Virus record (IMG/VR): IMGVR_UViG_3300050821_004749
Location: 1-50,746 of that record
DNA from: a virus
Reading direction: 5' to 3' (one strand)
DNA length: 50,746 nt
In this document: in pieces, positions 16,574 through 25,033 of the stretch
Position numbering within the stretch: position 1 is the stretch's first letter
How the letters are laid out: each line of letters opens with the position of its first letter
The notes under the pieces: model-generated
The model's input: the letters and a program-made list of their open reading frames with translations, nothing else
What the model was told of the DNA's origin: nothing
Database searches by the model: none
Position numbers and translations under genes: made by a program

Positions 16574-17058
16574 GCTGTTGCCCCGATGATCGTGGTGGAT
16601 GTGTAAAGTTCGTCTAGGATAGCAGAGCGCGCTTCCTGAAAGAGGTCAAGCATCCGATACATAGCGTCCGGCGGTACGCACTGATTGCCTTTGCGAGAAG
16701 CATTTCGACCAAGCGCCTGATCAGGATTGTTGAAAAAGATCAGGTGCTTCTCGGCATCATAGTAAGCGGCGATGTCCGTGACTAGGCGGCGATGTGCCAG
16801 CACCAAATGGGTAGCATCTGCAACGATGTCCTTACCCTCCTCTAGCGCGTCACCGATTCGGCGATGGAATTCACCAAAGACCTCCTCGTTGCGCTTCGCG
16901 TCGTAAGGCTCGCCCGGCCATTTCGCCTCCCGGATGGCATCGCTGCTAACGACCTGCCAAGGGTGAAAGAAGGTGCGCGCCCAGGTGGACTTGCCGCAGC
17001 CAAGGATTCCCGCCAAGATGAACAGGCGCGGGCGTAGTTTTTCAATAGAGCCGTGCAT
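16570..17058 (-). CDS. Polynucleotide kinase-like P-loop ATPase
   Basis: 162 residues. Walker A GILGCGKST at residues 18-26; SSDAIR at 38-43 with the Asp equivalent to the catalytic base of T4 polynucleotide kinase; then ADATHLVLAHRR, matching the DxTN...RR block of the AAA_33 kinase group. This size is the kinase module alone, without a phosphatase domain. Such enzymes put a phosphate on 5'-OH ends, as needed to repair RNA cut by host anticodon nucleases. An RNA ligase gene is present at 48548-49270. A role in DNA metabolism or as a nucleotide kinase is the alternative. Confidence 0.8.
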   Translation of the reverse strand: MHGSIEKLRPRLFILAGILGCGKSTWARTFFHPWQVVSSDAIREAKWPGEPYDAKRNEEVFGEFHRRIGDALEEGKDIVADATHLVLAHRRLVTDIAAYYDAEKHLIFFNNPDQALGRNASRKGNQCVPPDAMYRMLDLFQEARSAILDELYTSTTIIGATA

Positions 17059-17287
17059 AGATATCGTCTCGCAGATCGGTCAGTTCCGTAGTGTGATCCA
17101 TGTCGCCGTCGCTCTCTCGCTCCAGCACGTCAAGGAGAACGCGGTACCAGCGCTCTAGCTCCTCGCGGCTCACGAGAGAGTCGCCGTCGGGCACCTTGGG
17201 CTTCTCAGAGCGATCGGCTACGCGAGGACGACGCTCGACAACCGGCTGATCAAAACTACTCGTCCTCTGAAACGGGCTCGCCATCAT
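17042..17287 (-). CDS. Hypothetical protein
   Basis: 81 residues, charged, C-terminal half helical (SREELERWYRVLLDVLERE). Overlaps both neighbours (17 and 32 nt). No family recognised; first Met could also be at 17284. Confidence 0.5.
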   Translation of the reverse strand: MMASPFQRTSSFDQPVVERRPRVADRSEKPKVPDGDSLVSREELERWYRVLLDVLERESDGDMDHTTELTDLRDDIYARLY

Positions 17288-17687
17288 TGTCCTCGTTGTC
17301 GTCTAGTAGACCAAGATACGCTGATAGCGTAGCATGCGAGCGCTCAAGCTGTCGCGCCAGCGGGCTTTCAGTAGGTATCCTCTGCCCCTGTCGGTAGCTC
17401 TCGGCTAGGTCTGTCGCCTGCGCAGCACTGAGAGCCATGTGGACGGTCCATAGTACCTCGTGCAGGTGATGGCGCATGACCGGGAGGTATTCGGTCGGGT
17501 CGTTCTCCGGGATGCGCTTCTCCTCCGGCTGCTCGTCCCATCCGGCATCGGGGTCGTTGATGATCGCGCTAGCGTGACGCTCACGCTCCGCTTTGTGCTG
17601 GATCGCTGCCGCGTCGGGATGATCGATGTTCTGCTCGGGCATTTCTATCGTGTGCTCGGTGATTGTGATTGTAGGGACTCCGGCCAT
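17256..17687 (-). CDS. Hypothetical acidic protein
   Basis: 143 residues from ATG 17687, chosen because GGAG lies 4 nt upstream. His/Asp/Glu rich, ending in an acidic tail. No domain recognised. Confidence 0.55.
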   Translation of the reverse strand: MAGVPTITITEHTIEMPEQNIDHPDAAAIQHKAERERHASAIINDPDAGWDEQPEEKRIPENDPTEYLPVMRHHLHEVLWTVHMALSAAQATDLAESYRQGQRIPTESPLARQLERSHATLSAYLGLLDDNEDNDGEPVSEDE

Positions 17688-17923
17688 ACATCTCCATTTT
17701 CTCGGCACTTTTTGGCCTCGTATGGTTTGACCACACGCTCGATGAAGTCCAGCTTAGCCCCCTCGATAGAGCCGAGTACCTCAGCGATGTGCTGGTAGCG
17801 CAATCCGTGGACTCTCAGATATTGCTCGATCGTCTGTTGAAGGACGTAGGTGAGGTCGCCCGCGTTTGCGGGCTCCGCACCGTGGTCCAGTTCCTTCTTG
17901 CGAGGAGAGATGATGTACGGCAT
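17645..17923 (-). CDS. DUF6899-like phage protein
   Basis: 92 residues. The pattern MPYI...R...LDHGAEP, GDLTYVLQQTIEQYL, AEVLGSIEGAKLDFIERVV, PYEAKKCRENGDVW follows a small family widespread in phages (DUF6899), function unknown. ATG overlaps the upstream TAA by one base. Confidence 0.75.
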   Translation of the reverse strand: MPYIISPRKKELDHGAEPANAGDLTYVLQQTIEQYLRVHGLRYQHIAEVLGSIEGAKLDFIERVVKPYEAKKCRENGDVWPESLQSQSPSTR

Positions 17924-18318
17924 TAGATACCGTGTGCCCTCTGGAATTCGCGTGATGACACCTTTTTGAGGCTCGGATAATAGACGATCTCCAAGCCAAG
18001 AAGGCGAGCGAAGTACGTCTCCAGTTTTGCCCCTTTGGAGTATTTCCAGCCAGGCAGAACGGCGATCCCTTCGACTCCTGTGTCACCGATCAATTTGAGG
18101 TCTTCGGACAACAGGGTTGCCCAAGAACGCGGACCTGGCTCAGAGCCATCCTTGGACGACAGCAATTGCCGACGCTCAGACGGGATGTCCATGTCCACCG
18201 GGAGGATGGCGTCATAGCCCTTTGCGATCAGGTCCTTTTGAGCCGCCAAGAACGCGGGGACATTGAACTTAGGGTGGCCTGACATTGGACCTGCGATATA
18301 AATCCTATGAGCCTTCAT
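17923..18318 (-). CDS. DUF4406 / nucleoside 2-deoxyribosyltransferase-like protein
   Basis: 131 residues from ATG 18318, set by AGGAGGT 7 nt upstream, inside the HNH gene. IYIAGPMSGHPKFNVPAFLA opens the domain; SWATLLSEDLKLI and GIAVLPGWKYSKGAKLE follow. This is the DUF4406 version of the nucleoside deoxyribosyltransferase fold, often phage-borne and thought to act on nucleotide metabolites. TATACT at 18348-18343 could supply a short transcript for it. Confidence 0.85.
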   Translation of the reverse strand: MKAHRIYIAGPMSGHPKFNVPAFLAAQKDLIAKGYDAILPVDMDIPSERRQLLSSKDGSEPGPRSWATLLSEDLKLIGDTGVEGIAVLPGWKYSKGAKLETYFARLLGLEIVYYPSLKKVSSREFQRAHGI

Positions 18319-18659
18319 CAAAATACCTCCTGATCGTGATGTAGTATAGCATGACAATTACGACACAAAACATCGCACTTTGCGATCTCCCGCCAAATAC
18401 GATCCTCCGCCATATTGAGTTGACGGCCTATGCCGAACTCCTTAGTATTTGGGTCTTTATGATGAAAATCGAGAGCATAAGCGCTCTCATTGTAACCACA
18501 GCGTTGACAACCTTGTTCAATCTTGAATTTCTGAATTCGCGCCAGCTTACGTGCCGTATACCGTCGTTGGTTAGCAACACAGCATGCACGACAAACCCCT
18601 TGAGTGTTACGGCCGACCTTTTCGGTGTCATGACCATGAATACACCAGCGCTTTGGCAT
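18318..18659 (-). CDS. HNH homing endonuclease
   Basis: 113 residues. GVCRACC zinc pair, CQRCGYNESAYALDFHHKDP core, then KCDVLCRNCHAILHHD. AGGAG just before ATG 18659. Its last codons provide the ribosome binding site and start of the DUF4406 gene (TGATG), so it inserted without breaking coupling. Paralogue of the plus-strand HNH at 8006. Confidence 0.88.
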   Translation of the reverse strand: MPKRWCIHGHDTEKVGRNTQGVCRACCVANQRRYTARKLARIQKFKIEQGCQRCGYNESAYALDFHHKDPNTKEFGIGRQLNMAEDRIWREIAKCDVLCRNCHAILHHDQEVF

Positions 18660-18664
18660 ATCTC

Positions 18665-18799
18665 CTAGAGTAGCAGAAGCGCATTTGCGCCTGCCAGCAT
18701 GATCGTCGCCACGCCCACCTTCCAGTTGTGTTCAGTGAGCGCAACGACGCCGATTAGAGCAAACGATACGACCGCGATGTAGGTGAGAACAACCCTCAT
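18665..18799 (-). CDS. Small membrane protein (44 aa)
   Basis: 44 residues, hydrophobic at about 3-19 and 28-44, a probable two-pass membrane peptide (MRVVLTYIAVVSF...GANALLLL). ATG overlaps the TGA of the gene before it (ATGA). Too short to place in a family. Confidence 0.6.
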   Translation of the reverse strand: MRVVLTYIAVVSFALIGVVALTEHNWKVGVATIMLAGANALLLL

Positions 18800-19206
18800 G
18801 CGCGCTTACGTGGTTTTTTCGCAGCTACGCGCTGCGGGGGTGGTAGCTCAGTGGGGATAGGTGACGGGAACGGACGATCGTCTGTGCCCAGTCCGCGAAG
18901 TGAGAAAGAGAAGAGTGCGAAGCAGTGCCACGCGGCGTGCGCCAGGTGGTGAAGCTGCGATTCCTCGTCGCGTTCCTCGCGGTCCCAGAAGAGATGAAGG
19001 TGGCGCTGGAGCGCGTCGTATGAAGAACTCCAGTCGTAGCCGCGCAGGTAGTTGAGGCGCGCGTACTTCTTGCGCCCGAATCCGCAGACCTTGGCAACCT
19101 CCATGAGCGCGCGAGGATCGATGTCCCCCAATACCGCGTCCTTCTGGCCCTTTTCCCCGCCCGTGCTGGGGTCAGCTACTCGTACCTCTGAATTGTCGAT
19201 GCTCAT
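18796..19206 (-). CDS. DUF5664 (dATP/dGTP diphosphohydrolase-like) protein
   Basis: 136 residues. GGEKGQKDAVLGDIDPRALMEVAKV, CGFGRKKYARLNYLRGYDW and HHLAHAAWHCFALF are the signature blocks of DUF5664, all-alpha NTP pyrophosphatase-like proteins of phages. One member in a cyanophage has been shown to hydrolyse dATP/dGTP. Basic tail (KKPRKRA). Coupled by ATGA overlaps to both neighbours. Confidence 0.85.
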   Translation of the reverse strand: MSIDNSEVRVADPSTGGEKGQKDAVLGDIDPRALMEVAKVCGFGRKKYARLNYLRGYDWSSSYDALQRHLHLFWDREERDEESQLHHLAHAAWHCFALFSFSLRGLGTDDRPFPSPIPTELPPPQRVAAKKPRKRA

Positions 19207-19544
19207 GCTACTACTGCCTCCTTGGGCCTCGTGGTATAGAATCCAACCTTACGGTTGGGGATTGGCTTGCCAAGCTCATCTACTTTAGTCGAAGGCGCTG
19301 TGAGGTCTTCGACCAGTCGTAGGTGCTCGCACTCCTCTCGCTTGCTGTGCTTGCGCCCACAGCGTTTGCACCATGTCTCGGTGCGGGTCTGCTTGCGCGG
19401 GCCAGGGCGCAGTGAATGATTGAGCTTGACCCACCAAGGGATGAGAGGATTCTCGTAGAACGCCTTCTCTTCGTCTGCCGACTGGACTTTCTCGAAGTCT
19501 CCAATCGGGATGATGGGGCTCTTAGGACCCTTGCGCAGTTTCAT
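19203..19544 (-). CDS. Hypothetical protein with Cys/His pairs
   Basis: 113 residues from ATG 19544 (ATGA overlap). Central TWCKRCGRKHSKREECEH suggests a small zinc site. Basic overall. No family recognised. Confidence 0.55.
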   Translation of the reverse strand: MKLRKGPKSPIIPIGDFEKVQSADEEKAFYENPLIPWWVKLNHSLRPGPRKQTRTETWCKRCGRKHSKREECEHLRLVEDLTAPSTKVDELGKPIPNRKVGFYTTRPKEAVVA

Positions 19545-19726
19545 GTCGTTGCGATGCTGATCAAGAGGTTGTGATTCATGGCAACCTCTAGGGTAGCATC
19601 TTCCCATTCGCGCTGAGCATCAGGGGAGATCGTCTCACCTGTCTGGTCATAGAGAACAATGCAAACGGCGTTCTTCTTCTGCTGGTACGTCGAGGCTTTC
19701 GCTTTCCTAGACTTGAGAGAGGGCAT
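19541..19726 (-). CDS. Hypothetical protein
   Basis: 61 residues, basic N-terminus then a short alpha/beta-looking part. AGGAG 6 nt before ATG 19726. No domain recognised. Confidence 0.55.
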   Translation of the reverse strand: MPSLKSRKAKASTYQQKKNAVCIVLYDQTGETISPDAQREWEDATLEVAMNHNLLISIATT

Positions 19727-19768
19727 CCCTCGCTCCTTTACTTCGACTTTTCGCTCGCTGAACGAGCC

Positions 19769-21100
19769 TTATTGGTACTGCTGGTCACGCCACAAGAGCG
19801 TGTCGTTGACGTAAGTTGCGTTCTCGATACGGAAGAACCCATCAGGGTGAACCGTAACAGTTGTGAAGCCCTGCTGCCAGTCAGGTAGTGGCGTGAAGTT
19901 CGGCCACTTGCGTCCCTTGTACGGTGTCTGATCGACTCGGCACATGCAGCCTGCCTCGGCTGCTGTCAGAGTCGTTGTCGCGCCGTCGATGTCGTGCGTT
20001 GTCTTGTAAATGATCGACTGACGATGTGTGTGACCAACGATCACGCTGTATCCCAGGTGTTCGAGCGTAGCCAGTGCTGACGCACCTGATCCCTGACGCG
20101 CGATCCATCCGTGGCGCACAGCCAGCTTGTCGCTGAGATTGATCTGCGCTAGATCATATGCGCCGTCGGGGCTTATGTACTCAATACCTAGCTCGTCCAA
20201 GCGAAGCAAGAATGGTAGTCCTAGAGCGACTGCCCCTGCACTCTCCGGCGAATCAGCTTGCTTTGCTCCATAAAGCGGCTGCATCGACGGCTTGTCGAGC
20301 AGAATGTTACGCAAGCGCTCGTCGTGGTTACCGGCGAGCTTGCGGATGCGAGCCTTCGGCGCTGCCCTACGGATACCGCGTAGCAAGTCGTAACCGCTCT
20401 GAGTACACTCGTTGACCGTAGCTGTGTTCTCCGGGTCCAGACGGTGGCGGCTGATCTCCGGGTAGTCTACAGTGTCACCAAGCAGTGCGATCTCGTCAGG
20501 TTCGTTCTCTTCGAGCCACGCGCATGAGAGATAGTGAAGCTTCTCGTCGTAGAAGGGAGCCTGTTGGTCACCCATGACCACAACGAGTTTGGTCCCCTTG
20601 GTTGAAGCTTTGCTGCGCTCAGGTGCGACCCATCCATCCGAACGTGCAGGAATCAGTTGCAACTCAGGGCGCTTGCGGCGGAGGTTGAGCTTCGCCTGGT
20701 GGTAGGTGACCATGCCCTCTTCGGCGCTCGGTCCATCCCACTCGTTGATCGTCGCGCTCTCGATGATCCACTCCTCTGGATCAAGACCGCGCTCGCGGAG
20801 CATTGCATCCGGATCGTCCATCGGATTCTTCCTGTGAGCGGAAGAGGTAACCTCGCCCTCGTCCCCAGTGATCTTGTAGCCTGCGTGAGCGGCTTTGTTG
20901 TTGACCTCTAGACCGTGACGTTTGCGGAAGCGACGAATCGACTTCTCGGTGGTTTCAAATCGGTGCTTCGATGCCCATAGAGACTTCACCACACCAGCGT
21001 TAGTCTCGCCTTTACCAATCAAGTCTTTGATGAAGCCAGCAATCGGCTCTAGGTCAAGCGGACTTTGGCTTTGCATTTGGTTACTCACTTGAGTCTTCAT
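19769..21100 (-). CDS. Calcineurin-like metallophosphoesterase
   Basis: 443 residues. Residues 1-170 include a helix-turn-helix-like N-terminus (FETTEKSIRRFRKRHG) and a linker. The catalytic domain carries VVVMGDQQAP (GDxH with Gln for His), EIALLGDTVDYPE (GDxxD), LAGNHDERL (GNHD) and VIVGHTHRQS (GHTH). These bind two metals and hydrolyse phosphoesters. Substrate unknown. Starts inside the end of the portal gene, so it is probably co-expressed with it; the HTH hints at DNA association. Confidence 0.85.
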   Translation of the reverse strand: MKTQVSNQMQSQSPLDLEPIAGFIKDLIGKGETNAGVVKSLWASKHRFETTEKSIRRFRKRHGLEVNNKAAHAGYKITGDEGEVTSSAHRKNPMDDPDAMLRERGLDPEEWIIESATINEWDGPSAEEGMVTYHQAKLNLRRKRPELQLIPARSDGWVAPERSKASTKGTKLVVVMGDQQAPFYDEKLHYLSCAWLEENEPDEIALLGDTVDYPEISRHRLDPENTATVNECTQSGYDLLRGIRRAAPKARIRKLAGNHDERLRNILLDKPSMQPLYGAKQADSPESAGAVALGLPFLLRLDELGIEYISPDGAYDLAQINLSDKLAVRHGWIARQGSGASALATLEHLGYSVIVGHTHRQSIIYKTTHDIDGATTTLTAAEAGCMCRVDQTPYKGRKWPNFTPLPDWQQGFTTVTVHPDGFFRIENATYVNDTLLWRDQQYQ

Positions 21101-23624
21101 CCTCGTTCGGTTTCGTTTGCAATGCTAGCGAGTCGATCATCGAATACTTCTTGCCTTCCTCGATTTTGACTTGCTTCTTATTCGGTACCTCTACGATGTA
21201 CTCCTCGCCACTGGCCTTCTTCTTGAGCGTTTGATTGGACTTTAGAACGAACTCCTCTTCCGGCTCTGCCAGTGTAGCAACCTCCTCTATCTCCTGCGCG
21301 GACGCCGCTAGTCTAGCAGCGACTTCATCCGCGACGCGCTGCTGGTAGGTAGAGGCATGCTTGGGCCATTTAGCATAAAGGTCATTGAGCGCTTTGCGCG
21401 AAATTTTCGCCAGGTCCTTGCCCCGGTAGTTGTCCGATAGGTAGTCTACGAAAGGCACGCCAAGGTCTGGATACTCATCCAAGAACTTGTCGATCTGTGA
21501 GCCCTCTGCCACGCTCAGGCGTGACGTGCCATCGTTAGATGTGTTATAGGTCAGGCCAGGGCGACGCTCATTGCTCACCTGTGGTACGCTGCCAGGCGGT
21601 CCAGGCTGCATAGGTGATGCTGGCGGCGGTCCTCCTCCTGGAGGCGCTGTGCCGGGTCCTGAGCCTAGTCCTGGGGGTGCTGGCGGCATGACTATTCCTC
21701 CGCCTCCTGGACCTGCTCCTGGGCCTCCTGGGGGCGGCGGGCCTCCCATCCCTCCCGGAGCCCCGCCAGCGCCCTGTGTAGCCCCCTGTGGGGCTCCTCC
21801 GCCGGAACCTGGACCGTGGAGTAGGACCGACTCACACTCGGCCTTGAGATCGAGCGGAACAGGCAGACCTTTGACGGTGAGCGCGTAGTAAGTCTCCATC
21901 TTCGCCTGTTGCTGCGCGATGGTCTGCTCCTTCAACTCAGTGTTGTACTCGGCGATCTTGTCCTTGTACTTCCAATCCACACCAATGAGCAGATCAGAGT
22001 TCGGAAGCGGTACGCCCATCTGACGTAGCTCCATGAGGAACTGACGCTCGGTCGCCTCGTCGCGCAAGTCGAATGTGGCAAAGGTGAGGTCCGGCACGAG
22101 GAGCTTGGGAACCTCCTTGACGCTCTTGTTACCTTCCTCGTCGTAGACAACAACGCGCTCGAAGATCGGCACGCGCGTCTGGCCCTTTTTTTCGTAGTCC
22201 TGGTGACCCTGCGCCTCGGCGACAATCAGAGCGCGCTCGCGGTAGTGGGCCTTGAGCATGTTCTGGAAGGTCTTGAGGATTTGGTTCATGAACTCGGCCT
22301 GAAGGGCGCTCGAAGCGTAAGGCTGTGAGTTCGAACCTGCGGAGAGGAGAGACGGGTTGACGCCGAACACCTGCATGATGCGACGCTCGATGCGATCGAA
22401 GTCGTCACCAAGACGAGGCATCTGCTCGCGCCCGAAGACAGATGTAATGTCAAGACCAAAGTGGTGAACCATCAAGCGGAAGTCAGACGCGAGTGCGATG
22501 TCGAGATCGTCACGTACTGACTCAAGCTCGGCGGGTGTCGGAATCCACGGAGGGAGTCCCTCGCCCATATCCATGATTCCAAGCTTGGCTAGGATCAACG
22601 GTGAGTACAAGCGCTCGGCGATAGCTTCCTGTGAAGCGAGAAGCTTTTCCTCGTAGAGCAGGGTGCGCAGACCACGGAGCAGGATCGGGGTCCCGTGGTC
22701 GTCCCAGTTGTTCATCTTGTTCGCTACCTGGCGAATCATGACTGGGGAGATCGGGATGTGCTCGCCCTTGAGCAGGTACGGGATGAGGTCGGCGTACTGC
22801 TCCTGGAGCAAGTACCACTCGCGCGCAGGGCTCTTGGTCTGAGCGATGCGGCGCAGATAGTCGGGCGGGACGATCTTCAACTGCTGCGTGTTGAGGAACG
22901 GGAAGTTGTCGATCACCACATCCTCGGGGTTGATCAACTCCTCGTGCTCCCAGACGCCAAGGTCCTCATCAAATGAGCCGAGAGGGAACGCCTCGCCTAC
23001 ACACCAGTACTCGCGCCCCAGCGAGACGAAGAACTCGTCGTAGCTGAGGTTGCGCATGAAAATCTCCTCGTAGATGTCCGTGAGCGCGTGATCCTTACAT
23101 TCGAACTCCATGCCGATCAACGGGAAGCGCGTGAAGATGTCGATCAGCGTCGGAACGAGGTAGTGAGTCGCGTAGTAGAGGCGCAACCACTTGTGAAGCT
23201 TGTGGCGGTGTCCCTCGTCTGCGACGTTCCACGGTAGCCCTGAGAGGTCCCAGTACTCAAGCGGGTCGTAGAAGCGCGGGATCGCGTTCTGTGCATCTGT
23301 GCCGGTAGGACTAATGCTAGCCGACGTGCGCTGCATGCGACGCGATAGAGTGCGTTTCGAGTCCATAGCCTGAATCTTGGCCTGGTTCTCTTTGAGCATC
23401 CGCTGAACCTCTGGCGAATGTAGGTTGTCAGCGGTGACCGCTTTGCCCACGCTGTAGGAGAGATTGTCTAGACTGACGCCAGCGGCCTTGTGAAGGGCGC
23501 GCGTTTGTGTTACTGCCTCACCATACGATTGTGCTGCTCGCCCCGAATGACGAGGCAGAACTAGGCCGTTGTGGCGCAAGCGCGCCAACTCTGCATCCAA
23601 TCGTTGCTGATCGTAGTCCGCCAT
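21081..23624 (-). CDS. Portal protein
   Basis: 847 residues. The first about 580 resemble portal proteins of large actinophages: DIFTRFPLIGMEFE, EYWCVGEAFPLGSF, INPEDVVIDNFPFL and a long stem-helix region (QQLKIVPPDYLRRI). Residues about 600-690 are an extreme Gly/Pro linker, followed by a charged C-terminal domain absent from simple portals. The portal forms the dodecameric ring through which terminase pumps DNA. Position downstream of terminase supports the call. No single catalytic motif exists, so identity rests on overall pattern and context. Confidence 0.8.
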   Translation of the reverse strand: MADYDQQRLDAELARLRHNGLVLPRHSGRAAQSYGEAVTQTRALHKAAGVSLDNLSYSVGKAVTADNLHSPEVQRMLKENQAKIQAMDSKRTLSRRMQRTSASISPTGTDAQNAIPRFYDPLEYWDLSGLPWNVADEGHRHKLHKWLRLYYATHYLVPTLIDIFTRFPLIGMEFECKDHALTDIYEEIFMRNLSYDEFFVSLGREYWCVGEAFPLGSFDEDLGVWEHEELINPEDVVIDNFPFLNTQQLKIVPPDYLRRIAQTKSPAREWYLLQEQYADLIPYLLKGEHIPISPVMIRQVANKMNNWDDHGTPILLRGLRTLLYEEKLLASQEAIAERLYSPLILAKLGIMDMGEGLPPWIPTPAELESVRDDLDIALASDFRLMVHHFGLDITSVFGREQMPRLGDDFDRIERRIMQVFGVNPSLLSAGSNSQPYASSALQAEFMNQILKTFQNMLKAHYRERALIVAEAQGHQDYEKKGQTRVPIFERVVVYDEEGNKSVKEVPKLLVPDLTFATFDLRDEATERQFLMELRQMGVPLPNSDLLIGVDWKYKDKIAEYNTELKEQTIAQQQAKMETYYALTVKGLPVPLDLKAECESVLLHGPGSGGGAPQGATQGAGGAPGGMGGPPPPGGPGAGPGGGGIVMPPAPPGLGSGPGTAPPGGGPPPASPMQPGPPGSVPQVSNERRPGLTYNTSNDGTSRLSVAEGSQIDKFLDEYPDLGVPFVDYLSDNYRGKDLAKISRKALNDLYAKWPKHASTYQQRVADEVAARLAASAQEIEEVATLAEPEEEFVLKSNQTLKKKASGEEYIVEVPNKKQVKIEEGKKYSMIDSLALQTKPNEDEDSSE

Positions 23625-23674
23625 GTATATTATCTCTTTGATAGGGGCTCAGTTGGAGCCCACACAGAGACTCA

Positions 23675-24106
23675 CTATACCAGGTCGCTCTTACGGATAT
23701 TGCATTTTCGACATGCCGGTCGCATATTGGATGGCCAATTCGTTCCGCCACGACTAAGAGGAATCACATGATCCCAAGTTTTGCACCACGATGATAGAGA
23801 CGCCCAATCACAACCACACAAATAGCAGCGCCAACCATAGAAAGCTGCGCGAGCGGCTAGTTGTAGCTCGGTGTAGACGCCTATCGCAGAGCGCCTACGA
23901 TGATCGCGCCTCCGCAAGTACACACGAACGACCTCGGGACGCTCTTCCCACCGTTTACGATCGTATCGCTTTCGTCCAGCTTTGAACACTGACGTTTTGC
24001 GATACGCGCGTCCCTTCATGGTTTTTCGCCACCCTTTGGTGTAGCAGCGATGACAAAGCCCAGAAGAGTGCTGCGGTTTTTCTCCACAGCGCGTGCAAAG
24101 CTCCAT
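23675..24106 (-). CDS. HNH homing endonuclease
   Basis: 143 residues; N-terminal zinc knuckle CTRCGEKP...CHRCYTKG, basic linker, then WRCYLCGCDWA, WDHVIPLSRGGTNWPSNM, CRKCNIRK. GAGGG precedes ATG 24106. Sits between two structural-region genes and is highly similar to the HNH at 14133-14594. Confidence 0.88.
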   Translation of the reverse strand: MELCTRCGEKPQHSSGLCHRCYTKGWRKTMKGRAYRKTSVFKAGRKRYDRKRWEERPEVVRVYLRRRDHRRRSAIGVYTELQLAARAAFYGWRCYLCGCDWASLSSWCKTWDHVIPLSRGGTNWPSNMRPACRKCNIRKSDLV

Positions 24107-24112
24107 AGCCCT

Positions 24113-25033
24113 CTATGATAGAAGGTGTGAAACGCGCTCAATGGTGGATGGCGAAACGAACCCGTCCCTGTCGAGGCTTCCTGTGACCTCTTTTTGTTTG
24201 CGACGAGTGCAATCTCCGCAAACCCCATGAGTCTCAGATACCATCGCTTCGACCGGGTTCATCGGCTTTCCACAATCCTTGCAGGTGGTTGATGAGTCCG
24301 TGTCATCCGCTGCCGTCTTGCTGATAACAGGGATTTGTACGCCCTCTGTGTTCTGCCCTTCTTGAGTGCGTTTCATCATTTCCCCCTGTTTTTCCTGAGC
24401 GGCTGCCATCGCTGCCTGCGGTGCTGCGCCCTGTGCTACGGCGCGCTGGTACGTGTACTGTGCGGCGGGGTGCATACCCTCAACTTCACCTTCGTATGCG
24501 CTCGGGTTATACGGGAGGGCTGTCTCTTTGGGCTCTACTGGGGCTCCCTGCGGTGGCATTGACGCATCAGCTTGGTGAGCCATGATCGGCTCCTCGTTGC
24601 CGCAGTTTGGACATACCGCACCGCGCTGACCCTCGAAAGTCACCATGCCGTGGCCGCAGTTGTGACAAGCCTGCATGCCTCCCCAGCCTACGGGTGAGGG
24701 AGGCTGGCGATCGTTAGGGTGAGAGTACTCCTGCGCAGGAGGAACGAATTGCTCCTGGAAAATAGGGGCAGCCGTGTGTGAACCCATGACGCCCTCCCAG
24801 CGGATAGGCTCCTGTTTGCCTCCGCAGTGCGGGCAGTTCAAACGGTGCTCAACCACAAACGGAGCAAGCGCCGCTCCGCACTGTGTGCAGGGAAGCGTCT
24901 GCGGATTCTTGTTGGTTGGAGGTACAAGGAGGTCCGGGTTGTGCATTGCCGGTTCAGCAAGCGCATCCGCCATGTGGTATTTACCTTTTGCGAGCCATTC
25001 GTCGCGGGCGGCTTTGTCAAAGCTCTGAGGCAT
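24113..25033 (-). CDS. Multi-zinc-ribbon protein
   Basis: 306 residues with three CxxC pairs-of-pairs: CTQCGAAL...CPHCGG, CHNCGHG...CPNCG, and CKDCGKPM...CGDCTRR. Pro/Ala/Gln-rich linkers between them. ISKTAAD occurs before the third ribbon. Likely a structural or packaging accessory protein by position; no enzymatic motif. Confidence 0.6.
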   Translation of the reverse strand: MPQSFDKAARDEWLAKGKYHMADALAEPAMHNPDLLVPPTNKNPQTLPCTQCGAALAPFVVEHRLNCPHCGGKQEPIRWEGVMGSHTAAPIFQEQFVPPAQEYSHPNDRQPPSPVGWGGMQACHNCGHGMVTFEGQRGAVCPNCGNEEPIMAHQADASMPPQGAPVEPKETALPYNPSAYEGEVEGMHPAAQYTYQRAVAQGAAPQAAMAAAQEKQGEMMKRTQEGQNTEGVQIPVISKTAADDTDSSTTCKDCGKPMNPVEAMVSETHGVCGDCTRRKQKEVTGSLDRDGFVSPSTIERVSHLLS

